A DNA stretch of 41,588 bases from Chryseobacterium gleum (GTDB lineage: Bacteria; Bacteroidota; Bacteroidia; UBA10329). The stretch lies in NCBI GenBank assembly GCA_945903645.1, contig CAMDOM010000028.1:1-41588 (forward strand), read 5' to 3'. Both the position numbers and the translations under genes were made by a program. The notes beneath the pieces were generated by a model. That model was not told the origin of the DNA, made no database searches, and worked only from the letters and a program-made list of their open reading frames with translations. Of the stretch, positions 1 through 5,984 are shown piece by piece; within the stretch, counting starts at the first letter, position 1, and each line of letters opens with the position of its first letter.

Positions 1-2
1 TC

Positions 3-134
3 CTACTGAACCTAATGGGCGCACTTGCAGCCTATTCTTTCTTTGAGAAAAAACCCAGCATCACCCCAATTGTCAAGGAAACAAAACCAGCCGAAATCTA
101 CGCCAATGAAAGCCAATTGCTATTGGCGGCTTAA
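3..134 (+). CDS. C-terminal end of an unrecognised protein (partial)
   Basis: An open frame enters from the left edge and ends in TAA at 132-134, giving 43 residues. It starts with a hydrophobic stretch (LLNLMGALAAYSFF) that could be the end of a membrane helix. A polar tail with Lys, Glu and Pro follows, ending QLLLAA. The fragment is too short to assign a family. A transmembrane protein with a cytoplasmic or periplasmic tail is the simplest reading. The frame could also be chance, since only the last 43 codons are visible. Confidence 0.45.
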   Translation, partial: LLNLMGALAAYSFFEKKPSITPIVKETKPAEIYANESQLLLAA

Positions 135-208
135 CCCGAACTCAGGTTAGTAATAGAAGGATGCAGAATTGAGATGTGAAGGTGTGTTAAAAGTGAGCAA
201 CGAAGCAT

Positions 209-244
209 CCGTCATTACGAAGGAGGAACGACTGAAGCAATCTC
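209..244. repeat. Dispersed intergenic repeat of the CGTCATTGCGAGGAG type
   Basis: The sequence reads CCGTCATTACGAAGGAGGAA, then CGACTGAAGCAATCTC. It closely resembles the short non-coding repeat (CGTCATTGCGAGGAGGAACGACGAAGCAATCTC-like) that is scattered through intergenic regions of many bacteria, including Bacteroidota. It sits between the truncated gene at the left edge and the GIY-YIG remnant. The match is from memory of the motif, and no second copy was seen in this window. Confidence 0.5.
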
Positions 245-273
245 ACTAAGAATCAATTACATCACTCTACTCC

Positions 274-432
274 CTATTCCAAAGTCTCATCAAACAAGTC
301 CTTCCATTCAGGATTCATTGCATTTATCAATGCCTCTTTCTTCTTTCTCGAACCTGCTTTGATTTGCTTTTCACGGGCAATAGCCTCTTCAATTCGGTGG
401 AATCCTTCATAGTAAACCAGCAGTTCCGTGTT
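274..432 (-). pseudogene. GIY-YIG endonuclease C-terminal remnant
   Basis: On the minus strand, reading from 432 down to TAG at 274-276, 52 codons encode the C-terminal half of a small GIY-YIG nuclease of the UvrC-like/YhbQ type. Visible hallmarks are ELLVYYEGF, then AIAREKQIKAGSR, then ALINAMNPEWKDLF. The N-terminal half with the GIY and YIG motifs is missing, although family members are usually 80-100 aa. Upstream of codon 432 no frame continues the homology. The sequence instead becomes, on the other strand, the end of an FMN reductase. No start codon fits. The fragment is almost certainly non-functional because the catalytic Tyr and Arg region is absent. Confidence 0.8.
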
Positions 433-600
433 GCTTCGGTGTTGGACATTGCCAAAAAATCATTTCCCTTTCAAGGTGCCGTTATTAAGAACACCTTCTC
501 TTTGCCCAGTTTCAATCAAAATTTTGATGCTGAAAAAGGAATAACGAACCCCGAATTATTAGAGGATTTGAAGGCCATCATTCAAGAATTCAACGCCTAA
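433..600 (+). pseudogene. NADPH-dependent FMN reductase C-terminal remnant
   Basis: From 433 the plus strand encodes ASVLDIAKKSFPFQG, then FSLPSFNQNFDAEKG, and ends in TAA at 598-600. This is the C-terminal end of the small flavodoxin-fold NAD(P)H-dependent oxidoreductase family, where the G-G-x-SVLxIA helix and the SFSLPSFxxNFD segment are typical. Roughly the first two thirds of the protein are missing, including the flavin-binding loop. An ATG at 364 lies in frame, but codons 364-432 are the antisense of the GIY-YIG remnant and look like no FMN reductase. The open frame is therefore a chance fusion, and no enzyme activity is expected. Confidence 0.7.
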
Positions 601-705
601 TGGTTGTGCCAATAGCAAAGAGGAAATAACCGAAATCTGCTTATTTGCCCTAAGCCTGTATGGCGATTGCAGCAGCTTGCACCAGTTACAGAATCTTATA
701 CAAGA

Positions 706-736
706 TTTTGAAAATGCCATAATAGATGTACCTTTG
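706..736 (+). promoter_or_regulatory. Bacteroidota-type promoter for the sigma-factor operon
   Basis: TTTTG ends at 710 and a perfect TAnnTTTG element (TACCTTTG, 729-736) follows after 18 bases. This matches the Bacteroidota -33/-7 consensus. The predicted transcription start is near 743, about 30 bases before the likely translation start region of the ECF sigma gene. Confidence 0.6.
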
Positions 737-816
737 GACAGATAGTTCTTTGCGATGTAGTAATCTCGAAAGTCATCAACCCAAACTTTCAACACATTTA
801 TGCGCAGCATTCGGGC

Positions 817-1302
817 ATGGTGTATAACCTGTGCCTCAACTATTTGCAAAATGCCCAAGATGCCGAAGAAGTAACACAGGATGTATTTCTAAAAGTGCAC
901 GCCAAGTTGGGTGGCTTCAAGGCCGAATCGGAACTAAAAACTTGGATTTATCGTATTGCCGTAAATCAATGTTTGGATTTTTTGAAAGCCAAGAAGCGCA
1001 CCAAACGATTCGTTTTTATTCTTTCTATTGGCAAAGAACTAGCAGAAGATGCTGCTCCATTTGCCACATTCAATCATCCGGGAGTGCAACTAGAGCATCG
1101 GGAAGAAACCGAGCGCATCTTCAAATGCATCAACCAACTGCCCGAACGGCAAAAAACGGCACTGCTGCTCAAAAGCATGGAACAACTTTCGCAAAAGGAG
1201 ATTGCCGAGGTAATGGCGCTTTCCGAAAAAGCAGTGGAATCATTGCTTTCGCGTGCCAAAGCCAATTTGAAAAATGCATTGCACACAAGCGAAGGATTAT
1301 AA
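817..1302 (+). CDS. ECF-type RNA polymerase sigma factor (start probably upstream, near 775)
   Basis: The protein directs RNA polymerase to a small regulon, here probably metal stress. Region 2 is visible (MVYNLCLNYLQNAQDAEEV, TQDVFLKVH, then SELKTWIYRIAVNQCLDFLK), as is the region 4 helix-turn-helix (INQLPERQKTALLL, then LSQKEIAEVMALSEKAVESL). It is 161 aa from the ATG at 817, but that ATG lies inside conserved region 2.1. The homology continues upstream in frame as NPNFQHIYAQHSG back to about 775, with no ATG, GTG or TTG between 712 and 817. An ATC at 775 would give a normal N-terminus of MNPNFQHIYAQHSG type. The gene leads a co-directional cluster with a small membrane protein and a periplasmic sensor, so it is probably held inactive by the membrane protein. 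Family assignment is firm; the regulon is inferred. Confidence 0.88.
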   Translation: MVYNLCLNYLQNAQDAEEVTQDVFLKVHAKLGGFKAESELKTWIYRIAVNQCLDFLKAKKRTKRFVFILSIGKELAEDAAPFATFNHPGVQLEHREETERIFKCINQLPERQKTALLLKSMEQLSQKEIAEVMALSEKAVESLLSRAKANLKNALHTSEGL

Positions 1303-1331
1303 CACAATAATCGTCTAACTCGTAGAGCACC

Positions 1332-1607
1332 ATGCCACACCCAAACGAAATAGAACTAGTGCAACACGTAAATCGGGTGGCGGTTCCACCTTTTCTTTTC
1401 ACGCGAATACAGGCACGAATAGAAGCGCAACTGCAGGAACAGCTTCCTATTAGCTGGGTATGGGTTTCGCTAAGCACCCTGCTCCTACTTGTTGTTGTAA
1501 ACACGCTCATTCTGCGCGATACCACACCGCTTCCTGAAGCATCGAACAGCAGCAGTTACCACATTTCGGAAGAAATGGGAATGCAGACATCCAATCAGCT
1601 TTACTGA
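1332..1607 (+). CDS. Small single-pass membrane protein, candidate CnrY-like anti-sigma factor
   Basis: This 91-aa protein has a polar N-terminal segment of about 40 residues, one transmembrane helix at roughly 41-61 (SWVWVSLSTLLLLVVVNTLIL), and a short polar tail of 30 residues. No known domain is recognised. The gene lies 29 bases after the sigma gene, and its TGA overlaps the ATG of the next gene by one base, so translation is probably coupled. A short cytoplasmic segment plus one helix, placed between an ECF sigma factor and a CpxP/ZraP-like sensor, is the layout of CnrY, the 95-aa membrane-bound anti-sigma factor of the CnrYXH nickel/cobalt system. The role is inferred from size, topology and position, not from sequence identity. 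Confidence 0.7.
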   Translation: MPHPNEIELVQHVNRVAVPPFLFTRIQARIEAQLQEQLPISWVWVSLSTLLLLVVVNTLILRDTTPLPEASNSSSYHISEEMGMQTSNQLY

Positions 1608-2080
1608 TGAAAAAGACACAATTATTGGCCATTTTGGTGGTCGTGTTGGTGCTACTAAATGCGGCTACACTTGGTTTTCTACTCTTAGGCAGACCGCATG
1701 GGCCACATCCGCCACACATGAAGAGCGAACACGGACCCAAAGCACGAATAGAAGAACGCCTTTCATTCACAGCAGAGCAGGAAAAGGCCTTTCAGGGTTT
1801 GATTGAAGCGCATAGGTCGCAGATTCGGGCAAAGGATGAGGAAATGATGGCCGCCCGAAACATGCTCTACGCACAGTTGTCGGATGGCGATACAGCCCAT
1901 ACGGATTCCCTTTTGGCAGCAATCGGCCGTATTCAGCAAGAAGTGGAACAGGTTCATTTCGCGCATTTCGAACAGATTCGTGGCTTGTGCACATCAGAAC
2001 AATTGCCCGCTTACCACGAACTGACCAAGGAATTGGCTACGTACTTTGGTCACCCAAAAGGTCCAAAGCACAAGCATTGA
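1607..2080 (+). CDS. Membrane-anchored periplasmic metal sensor, CpxP/ZraP/CnrX-like
   Basis: The 157-aa protein has an N-terminal anchor helix at about residues 5-27. A His/Pro-rich linker follows (H31, H34, H37, H42), then an all-helical domain typical of the Spy/CpxP/ZraP heavy-metal-resistance superfamily. The LSFTAEQEKAFQGLIEAH segment is the LTxxQ-like first helix. Further possible metal ligands are H69, H117, H120 and the C-terminal HPKGPKHKH tail. A membrane-tethered ZraP-like domain of about 150 aa next to an ECF sigma gene is the CnrX arrangement, in which metal binding releases the anti-sigma factor. A chaperone role like CpxP/Spy is the alternative. Its stop codon overlaps the TTG start of the next gene. 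Confidence 0.72.
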   Translation: MKKTQLLAILVVVLVLLNAATLGFLLLGRPHGPHPPHMKSEHGPKARIEERLSFTAEQEKAFQGLIEAHRSQIRAKDEEMMAARNMLYAQLSDGDTAHTDSLLAAIGRIQQEVEQVHFAHFEQIRGLCTSEQLPAYHELTKELATYFGHPKGPKHKH

Positions 2081-2748
2081 AAAGGTTCGTCCTTAGTAGC
2101 TTTCTTCTATTCGTTTGCGGAACGCTGTCGGCACAAATCCTTCGGTTTCAGCCTTCGTTTCATCAACCCCCATTGGTGTTAGATAGCACCTATGTTACCG
2201 CCCAAGGCACTCCAGTGGCTGTTTCCGTGCTGCGATTCTACGTCTCCCATGTGCAGCTTTTGAACGGAAATGCAGTAGTTTGGCAAGAACCCGATAGCTA
2301 TCATCTGGTAGATATGGCCGATTCGGCTTCGTTACGCATAGCCCTACCTTCCAACGTCACCGCCAATAGGCTTTCATTTCTTTTGGGAACAGATAGTCTT
2401 GCGAATGTTTCGGGTGCCATGGGTGGCGCTCTCGACCCCAGCAAAGGCATGTATTGGGCGTGGAATAGTGGTTACATTAACTTCAAGTTGGAAGGAACGA
2501 GCCCAGTCTGCACTTCTCGGAACAACGCATTTCAATTTCATTTGGGTGGATACTCCTATCCGAACGCCACAGTGCAGCAAGTCAGCTTAAAATTATCGGA
2601 TGCTTCTGTTACGGTCGTGGTAGATGTCGCTCAATTGTTGGCAGCCGTAGACCTGAAAGTACTTTCCAAGGTCATGTCTCCCTGTGCGGAAGCTGTTGCC
2701 TTATCCAAGCAAGCTGCCACCATTTTCCGTGTGAAAGATGAAGAGTAG
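2077..2748 (+). CDS. MbnP-like periplasmic copper-binding protein
   Basis: The protein resembles the MbnP family, periplasmic copper-binding proteins in which a Trp is oxidised to kynurenine by the di-heme enzyme MbnH. Visible features are a signal peptide ending GTLSA-Q (cleavage about residue 19), VLRFYVSHVQLL, a SYHLVDM motif, FLLGTDSLANVSGAMGGALDP, the aromatic MYWAWNSGYINFKLEG block with W127 and W129, and FQFHLGGYS. TTG at 2077 was chosen because it directly precedes a signal peptide and its first codon overlaps the TGA of the sensor gene. An ATG at 1987 would add about 30 residues that overlap the upstream gene and bury the signal peptide. The product is 223 aa. The next gene, which overlaps by 11 bases, is the expected MbnH-type partner and strongly supports the call. 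Confidence 0.82.
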   Translation: MKRFVLSSFLLFVCGTLSAQILRFQPSFHQPPLVLDSTYVTAQGTPVAVSVLRFYVSHVQLLNGNAVVWQEPDSYHLVDMADSASLRIALPSNVTANRLSFLLGTDSLANVSGAMGGALDPSKGMYWAWNSGYINFKLEGTSPVCTSRNNAFQFHLGGYSYPNATVQQVSLKLSDASVTVVVDVAQLLAAVDLKVLSKVMSPCAEAVALSKQAATIFRVKDEE

Positions 2749-3754
2749 AGCCGCTATGCTGCTGGTTTTAGCTGCTGCGTTGCTCTCTGCCACGCAAAGC
2801 GGTCTGAGCGAAATAGAACTGGAATACCCCGAATATTGGCCAAAGCCGAGCTACGATTTTGAAAAAAGTCCGTTAAGCAAAGAAGGTGTTGCCTTGGGTA
2901 GAATGCTGTTCTACGACCCAATTCTCTCGGTCGATAGCACCATTTCGTGCAGCAATTGCCATTTGGTGTATACTGCATTCACGCATGTGGATCACCAGCT
3001 CAGTCATGGCATTCGCGACAGCATAGGAACACGCAACTCGCCTGCATTATTGAATTTGGCATGGAGCAAACACTTTATGTGGGATGGTGCGGTAAACCAT
3101 TTGGACATGCAGGCTTTAGCTCCTATAACCCATCCGGCCGAGATGGGAGAAACCCTGCCAAACGTACTTGCCAAACTCCAACGTTCGTCCAGCTATCCAC
3201 AGATGTTCCACACTGCTTTTGGTGATTCCATCATCACAGGGCATCATTTACTCAAAGCCTTGGCGCAGTTTCAACTGACCTTGGTTTCTTCCAATTCAAA
3301 ATACGATAAGTTCAAAGCGGGCACAGCAGAATTTACCGAACAGGAGCAACTTGGCTATGCGCTATTTAGAAGCAAATGCGCCTCATGCCATACCGAACCT
3401 TTATTTACCAATGGAGAATTTGCCAATAGCGGTCTACCAATGGATACCACATTGAATGACTTGGGTAGAATGCATATCACCAAGAACACATCAGATTCGT
3501 TACGCTTTAAAGTGCCCACGTTGCGCAATATTGAATTCTCGTACCCCTACATGCACGATGGACGATTTAATACCATCCGACAAGTGTTAAACCACTACGA
3601 TGCAGGCGTGGTGCACTCCAAAACCTTGGCCATCGAACTCGAAAATGGCACACCACTCTCAAGCAAAGAGAAAGCAGATTTGACTGCTTTTCTGCTCACC
3701 TTGACAGACAAGGACTTTCTTTTCAACCCAGATTTCGCATATCCAAAAAAATAA
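2738..3754 (+). CDS. Di-heme cytochrome c peroxidase, MbnH/MauG type
   Basis: This 338-aa exported protein carries two CxxCH haem-attachment motifs, CSNCH at 71-75 and CASCH at 214-218, in the bacterial di-haem peroxidase (CcpA/MauG) fold. Other family landmarks are ALGRMLFYDPILS, IGTRNSPALLN, FMWDGA, and RFKVPTLRNIEF followed by YPYMHDGRF. A hydrophobic N-terminal segment (residues 4-18) should act as a signal for periplasmic export. It starts inside the 3' end of the MbnP-like gene, so the two are translationally coupled. In MbnP/MbnH pairs the di-haem enzyme makes kynurenine in the partner, and the same reaction is inferred here. A plain peroxide-detoxifying cytochrome c peroxidase remains possible on sequence alone. 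Confidence 0.88.
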   Translation: MKSRAAMLLVLAAALLSATQSGLSEIELEYPEYWPKPSYDFEKSPLSKEGVALGRMLFYDPILSVDSTISCSNCHLVYTAFTHVDHQLSHGIRDSIGTRNSPALLNLAWSKHFMWDGAVNHLDMQALAPITHPAEMGETLPNVLAKLQRSSSYPQMFHTAFGDSIITGHHLLKALAQFQLTLVSSNSKYDKFKAGTAEFTEQEQLGYALFRSKCASCHTEPLFTNGEFANSGLPMDTTLNDLGRMHITKNTSDSLRFKVPTLRNIEFSYPYMHDGRFNTIRQVLNHYDAGVVHSKTLAIELENGTPLSSKEKADLTAFLLTLTDKDFLFNPDFAYPKK

Positions 3755-3833
3755 TATCAAACCTAACGAAGGATGCGCGGCATCGTGTCGTCTAAAGAAA
3801 ACAATTATCAAACTAGCCAATCCAACTGCCTTC

Positions 3834-5201
3834 ATGAAAAAAGTAATCCTCATTGCTGTACTGGCCATGTTCGGACAAGCACAGGCGCAAAGTCCAGCCA
3901 TCACCTCGTGGCTACAAAACACAACTACGTATGGTAGTTATTATACAGGTGGTAACTACACGGCTATTCCTATGACGGTGCTTGCCAACTGCCAAGAGGT
4001 TAGTTATTCTAACAATTGGGTGTATGTGAAAACAAGAGGTATTCCTGCATATCCAACCGGAATTTTTAGCGGAGATGGGAATCCAAATGTTGCTGGCGAT
4101 CAGAATGCGATTTACAAATTCCCTCTAAACCCTTCGGAAAACACTGGAAATCCGACCGCTACAACCGGAGGAAATATTGGTGTTTTCATCAATGGAGTCT
4201 CCTTGTTTGACTACCGAGATGGGGTGGCCTATAATGCCAACGCTACGAATGGTGTCTGCGGTGGCCCGCCACCAAACGCTATGTGCCCAGGCGGACCCAG
4301 TACAACACAAGCTTGGAATAGGGATGCAATTCCAGCTGAAAAGTTGGGTTTCGATTGTTCAAAAGGCCATCCGGCTGGAACAAATTATCATCATCACCAA
4401 AATCCAAGTGCTTTCAAATACGATAGCGAAACCTCTTTAACATATTCTGATATCTGCGATTTGTACGACTCTGATGGATTATACACCATCATCCAAACCG
4501 AACACTCTCCGTTAATTGGATTTGCTTATGATGGATTCCCCATTTATGGCGCTTACGGTTATGCCAACACGGATGGAACTGGTGGGATAACAAGAATTAA
4601 ATCCAGCTATCAGTTGAGTAGCAGCACTACAAGAGTTAATGGACCCAATGTTAATCAGGTAATTGGGACACAGACTTTCTTCAACGGCTATTTCCGAGAA
4701 GATTACTTGTACACCGCAAATGCTGGGCAAGATTATTTAGATGAACACAACGGACGGTTTTGTGTAACTCCAGAATATCCAAATGGAATCTATTGCTACT
4801 TCGCCACGGTAAATGATGATAATTCTTCTGCGTACCCATATGTGGTTGGCCCAACCTTTTATGGCAACAAAACCGCAGCAAAAGTAACGAGTATCAGTGA
4901 AGCAGTAACCGTTTACACGCCATCTCTAACAGGGATAACTCAGACCAACGAGGATAAACTAAACGTTACTATTTTTCCTAATCCATCGGCAGATTTTATT
5001 GGGGTGCAAGTAAACGGATTGGTGAAGCAAAACATTCCTGTAAGTATTTATGACGCAACTGGAAAACTGGTTTCCGAAGGAACAATTTTAGCCGGTACTA
5101 CCATCTGGTATTTAGATACAAAAACCCTATATGATGGAACTTATATCGTTAAGGTAGGAACCCAAGGAGCCCCCAAGCTAGTGGTGTTGGCAAGGAATTA
5201 A
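3834..5201 (+). CDS. Secreted YHYH-domain protein with T9SS type A sorting domain
   Basis: The protein is 455 aa. A signal peptide (MKKVILIAVLAMFGQAQAQ) is followed by a YHYH domain covering most of the chain: YVKTRGIPAYPTGIF early, GVFINGVSLFDYRDG, the name-giving His cluster as NYHHHQNP (canonical YHYH), then IGFAYDGFPIYGAYGY and GRFCVTPEYPNGIYCYFAT. The last 75 or so residues are a T9SS type A sorting domain (VTIFPNPSADFIGVQVNG, then GTYIVKVG), predicting export by PorU/PorV-type machinery to the cell surface. It follows the di-haem enzyme after 79 bases with no clear promoter, so it may belong to the same transcript. The biochemical role of YHYH domains is not established; the His cluster suggests metal binding. 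Confidence 0.85.
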   Translation: MKKVILIAVLAMFGQAQAQSPAITSWLQNTTTYGSYYTGGNYTAIPMTVLANCQEVSYSNNWVYVKTRGIPAYPTGIFSGDGNPNVAGDQNAIYKFPLNPSENTGNPTATTGGNIGVFINGVSLFDYRDGVAYNANATNGVCGGPPPNAMCPGGPSTTQAWNRDAIPAEKLGFDCSKGHPAGTNYHHHQNPSAFKYDSETSLTYSDICDLYDSDGLYTIIQTEHSPLIGFAYDGFPIYGAYGYANTDGTGGITRIKSSYQLSSSTTRVNGPNVNQVIGTQTFFNGYFREDYLYTANAGQDYLDEHNGRFCVTPEYPNGIYCYFATVNDDNSSAYPYVVGPTFYGNKTAAKVTSISEAVTVYTPSLTGITQTNEDKLNVTIFPNPSADFIGVQVNGLVKQNIPVSIYDATGKLVSEGTILAGTTIWYLDTKTLYDGTYIVKVGTQGAPKLVVLARN

Positions 5202-5228
5202 GCACAATTTCCCTCACTTAGCTAATTC

Positions 5229-5984
5229 CTACCGATACTTCTTTCGAATAGGCGCTAAGAACCCAATGCCCACATTAAAATTGAGCAGATAGTAGCTAAA
5301 CAACCGCGCTTCGGCTTGGGCGCGCAGGTCGGTGGCTTGGTCGGGTTTGCCCAATTCTCCATCAAACAATTGAATGTAAGGCCCAATGCCTGTGGGCACT
5401 ATTCCCAATTGAACGCCCGAGCGCAATACCAAAAAATCGAAAAATACACGCTGCCGGCCATAGGTTAACGAAAGCATGGGAGTAATCACGCGCTCTTCGT
5501 GCCCCATAGCCATGGATTTCTGCTTGTCGTACGGTTGAATGCGGGTATCCAACACCATCACATCAAACTTCACGTAGCCACCAATAGGTGCAATTCCACC
5601 CTTTGAAGGGTTGGTAAACACCTTGTAGTTGATGCCATAGCCATAGCCCCGAATTTGTGCATGGTCATAGCCTGCATCAATACCTGGAATAAGCAATCGG
5701 GTAAATTCTAGTGTGCTCCAATTGTATTCCATTCCAGTAAAAATCAAATCGAACGTTACGCCAATAGACCCATTGCGTGCCACCATATAATCCATATCAA
5801 TGGTGCTGCGAATGTTGACAGCAAAACTGCTCAACCCCTTTTCCATAAAGTGATTGGGATGAAACAAAGCATTGAAAAAACTAGCCTCACCAGTAACCAA
5901 CAAGCGCTTGCCCATATAGCCAGGCGCTTGGGCATAGGACCATTGGCCTACCAGCATCAATGCTATGACAAGCAGATTTCTCAT
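5229..5984 (-). CDS. Outer-membrane beta-barrel-like protein of unknown function
   Basis: This 251-aa protein has a signal peptide (MRNLLVIALMLVGQWSYAQ). Alternating hydrophobic/polar segments follow with many Gly and aromatic residues (YGYGINYKVF, YVKFDVMVL, LSLTYGRQRVFFDFLVLRSGVQLGI, LNFNVGIGFLAPIRKKY), as in small outer-membrane barrels. ATG at 5984 was preferred because it forms an ATGA overlap with the stop of the upstream protease gene and begins directly with the signal peptide. A longer start at 6017 adds 11 polar residues overlapping the protease. The two genes are clearly co-transcribed. The family is not recognised beyond the general barrel look. Confidence 0.65.
   Translation of the reverse strand: MRNLLVIALMLVGQWSYAQAPGYMGKRLLVTGEASFFNALFHPNHFMEKGLSSFAVNIRSTIDMDYMVARNGSIGVTFDLIFTGMEYNWSTLEFTRLLIPGIDAGYDHAQIRGYGYGINYKVFTNPSKGGIAPIGGYVKFDVMVLDTRIQPYDKQKSMAMGHEERVITPMLSLTYGRQRVFFDFLVLRSGVQLGIVPTGIGPYIQLFDGELGKPDQATDLRAQAEARLFSYYLLNFNVGIGFLAPIRKKYR

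Noticed and set aside
364-432. ATG at 364 as start of a complete small protein ending at 600
   Set aside because: The first 23 codons are the antisense of the GIY-YIG remnant. Only the part from 433 resembles FMN reductase.
559-858. A 99-aa minus-strand open frame across the sigma promoter
   Set aside because: No family resemblance. It overlaps the FMN reductase remnant, the promoter and the sigma start.
1987-2076. ATG at 1987 as start of the MbnP-like protein
   Set aside because: It would put about 30 residues ahead of the signal peptide and overlap most of the end of the sensor gene. The TTG at 2077 fits the overlap and signal peptide.
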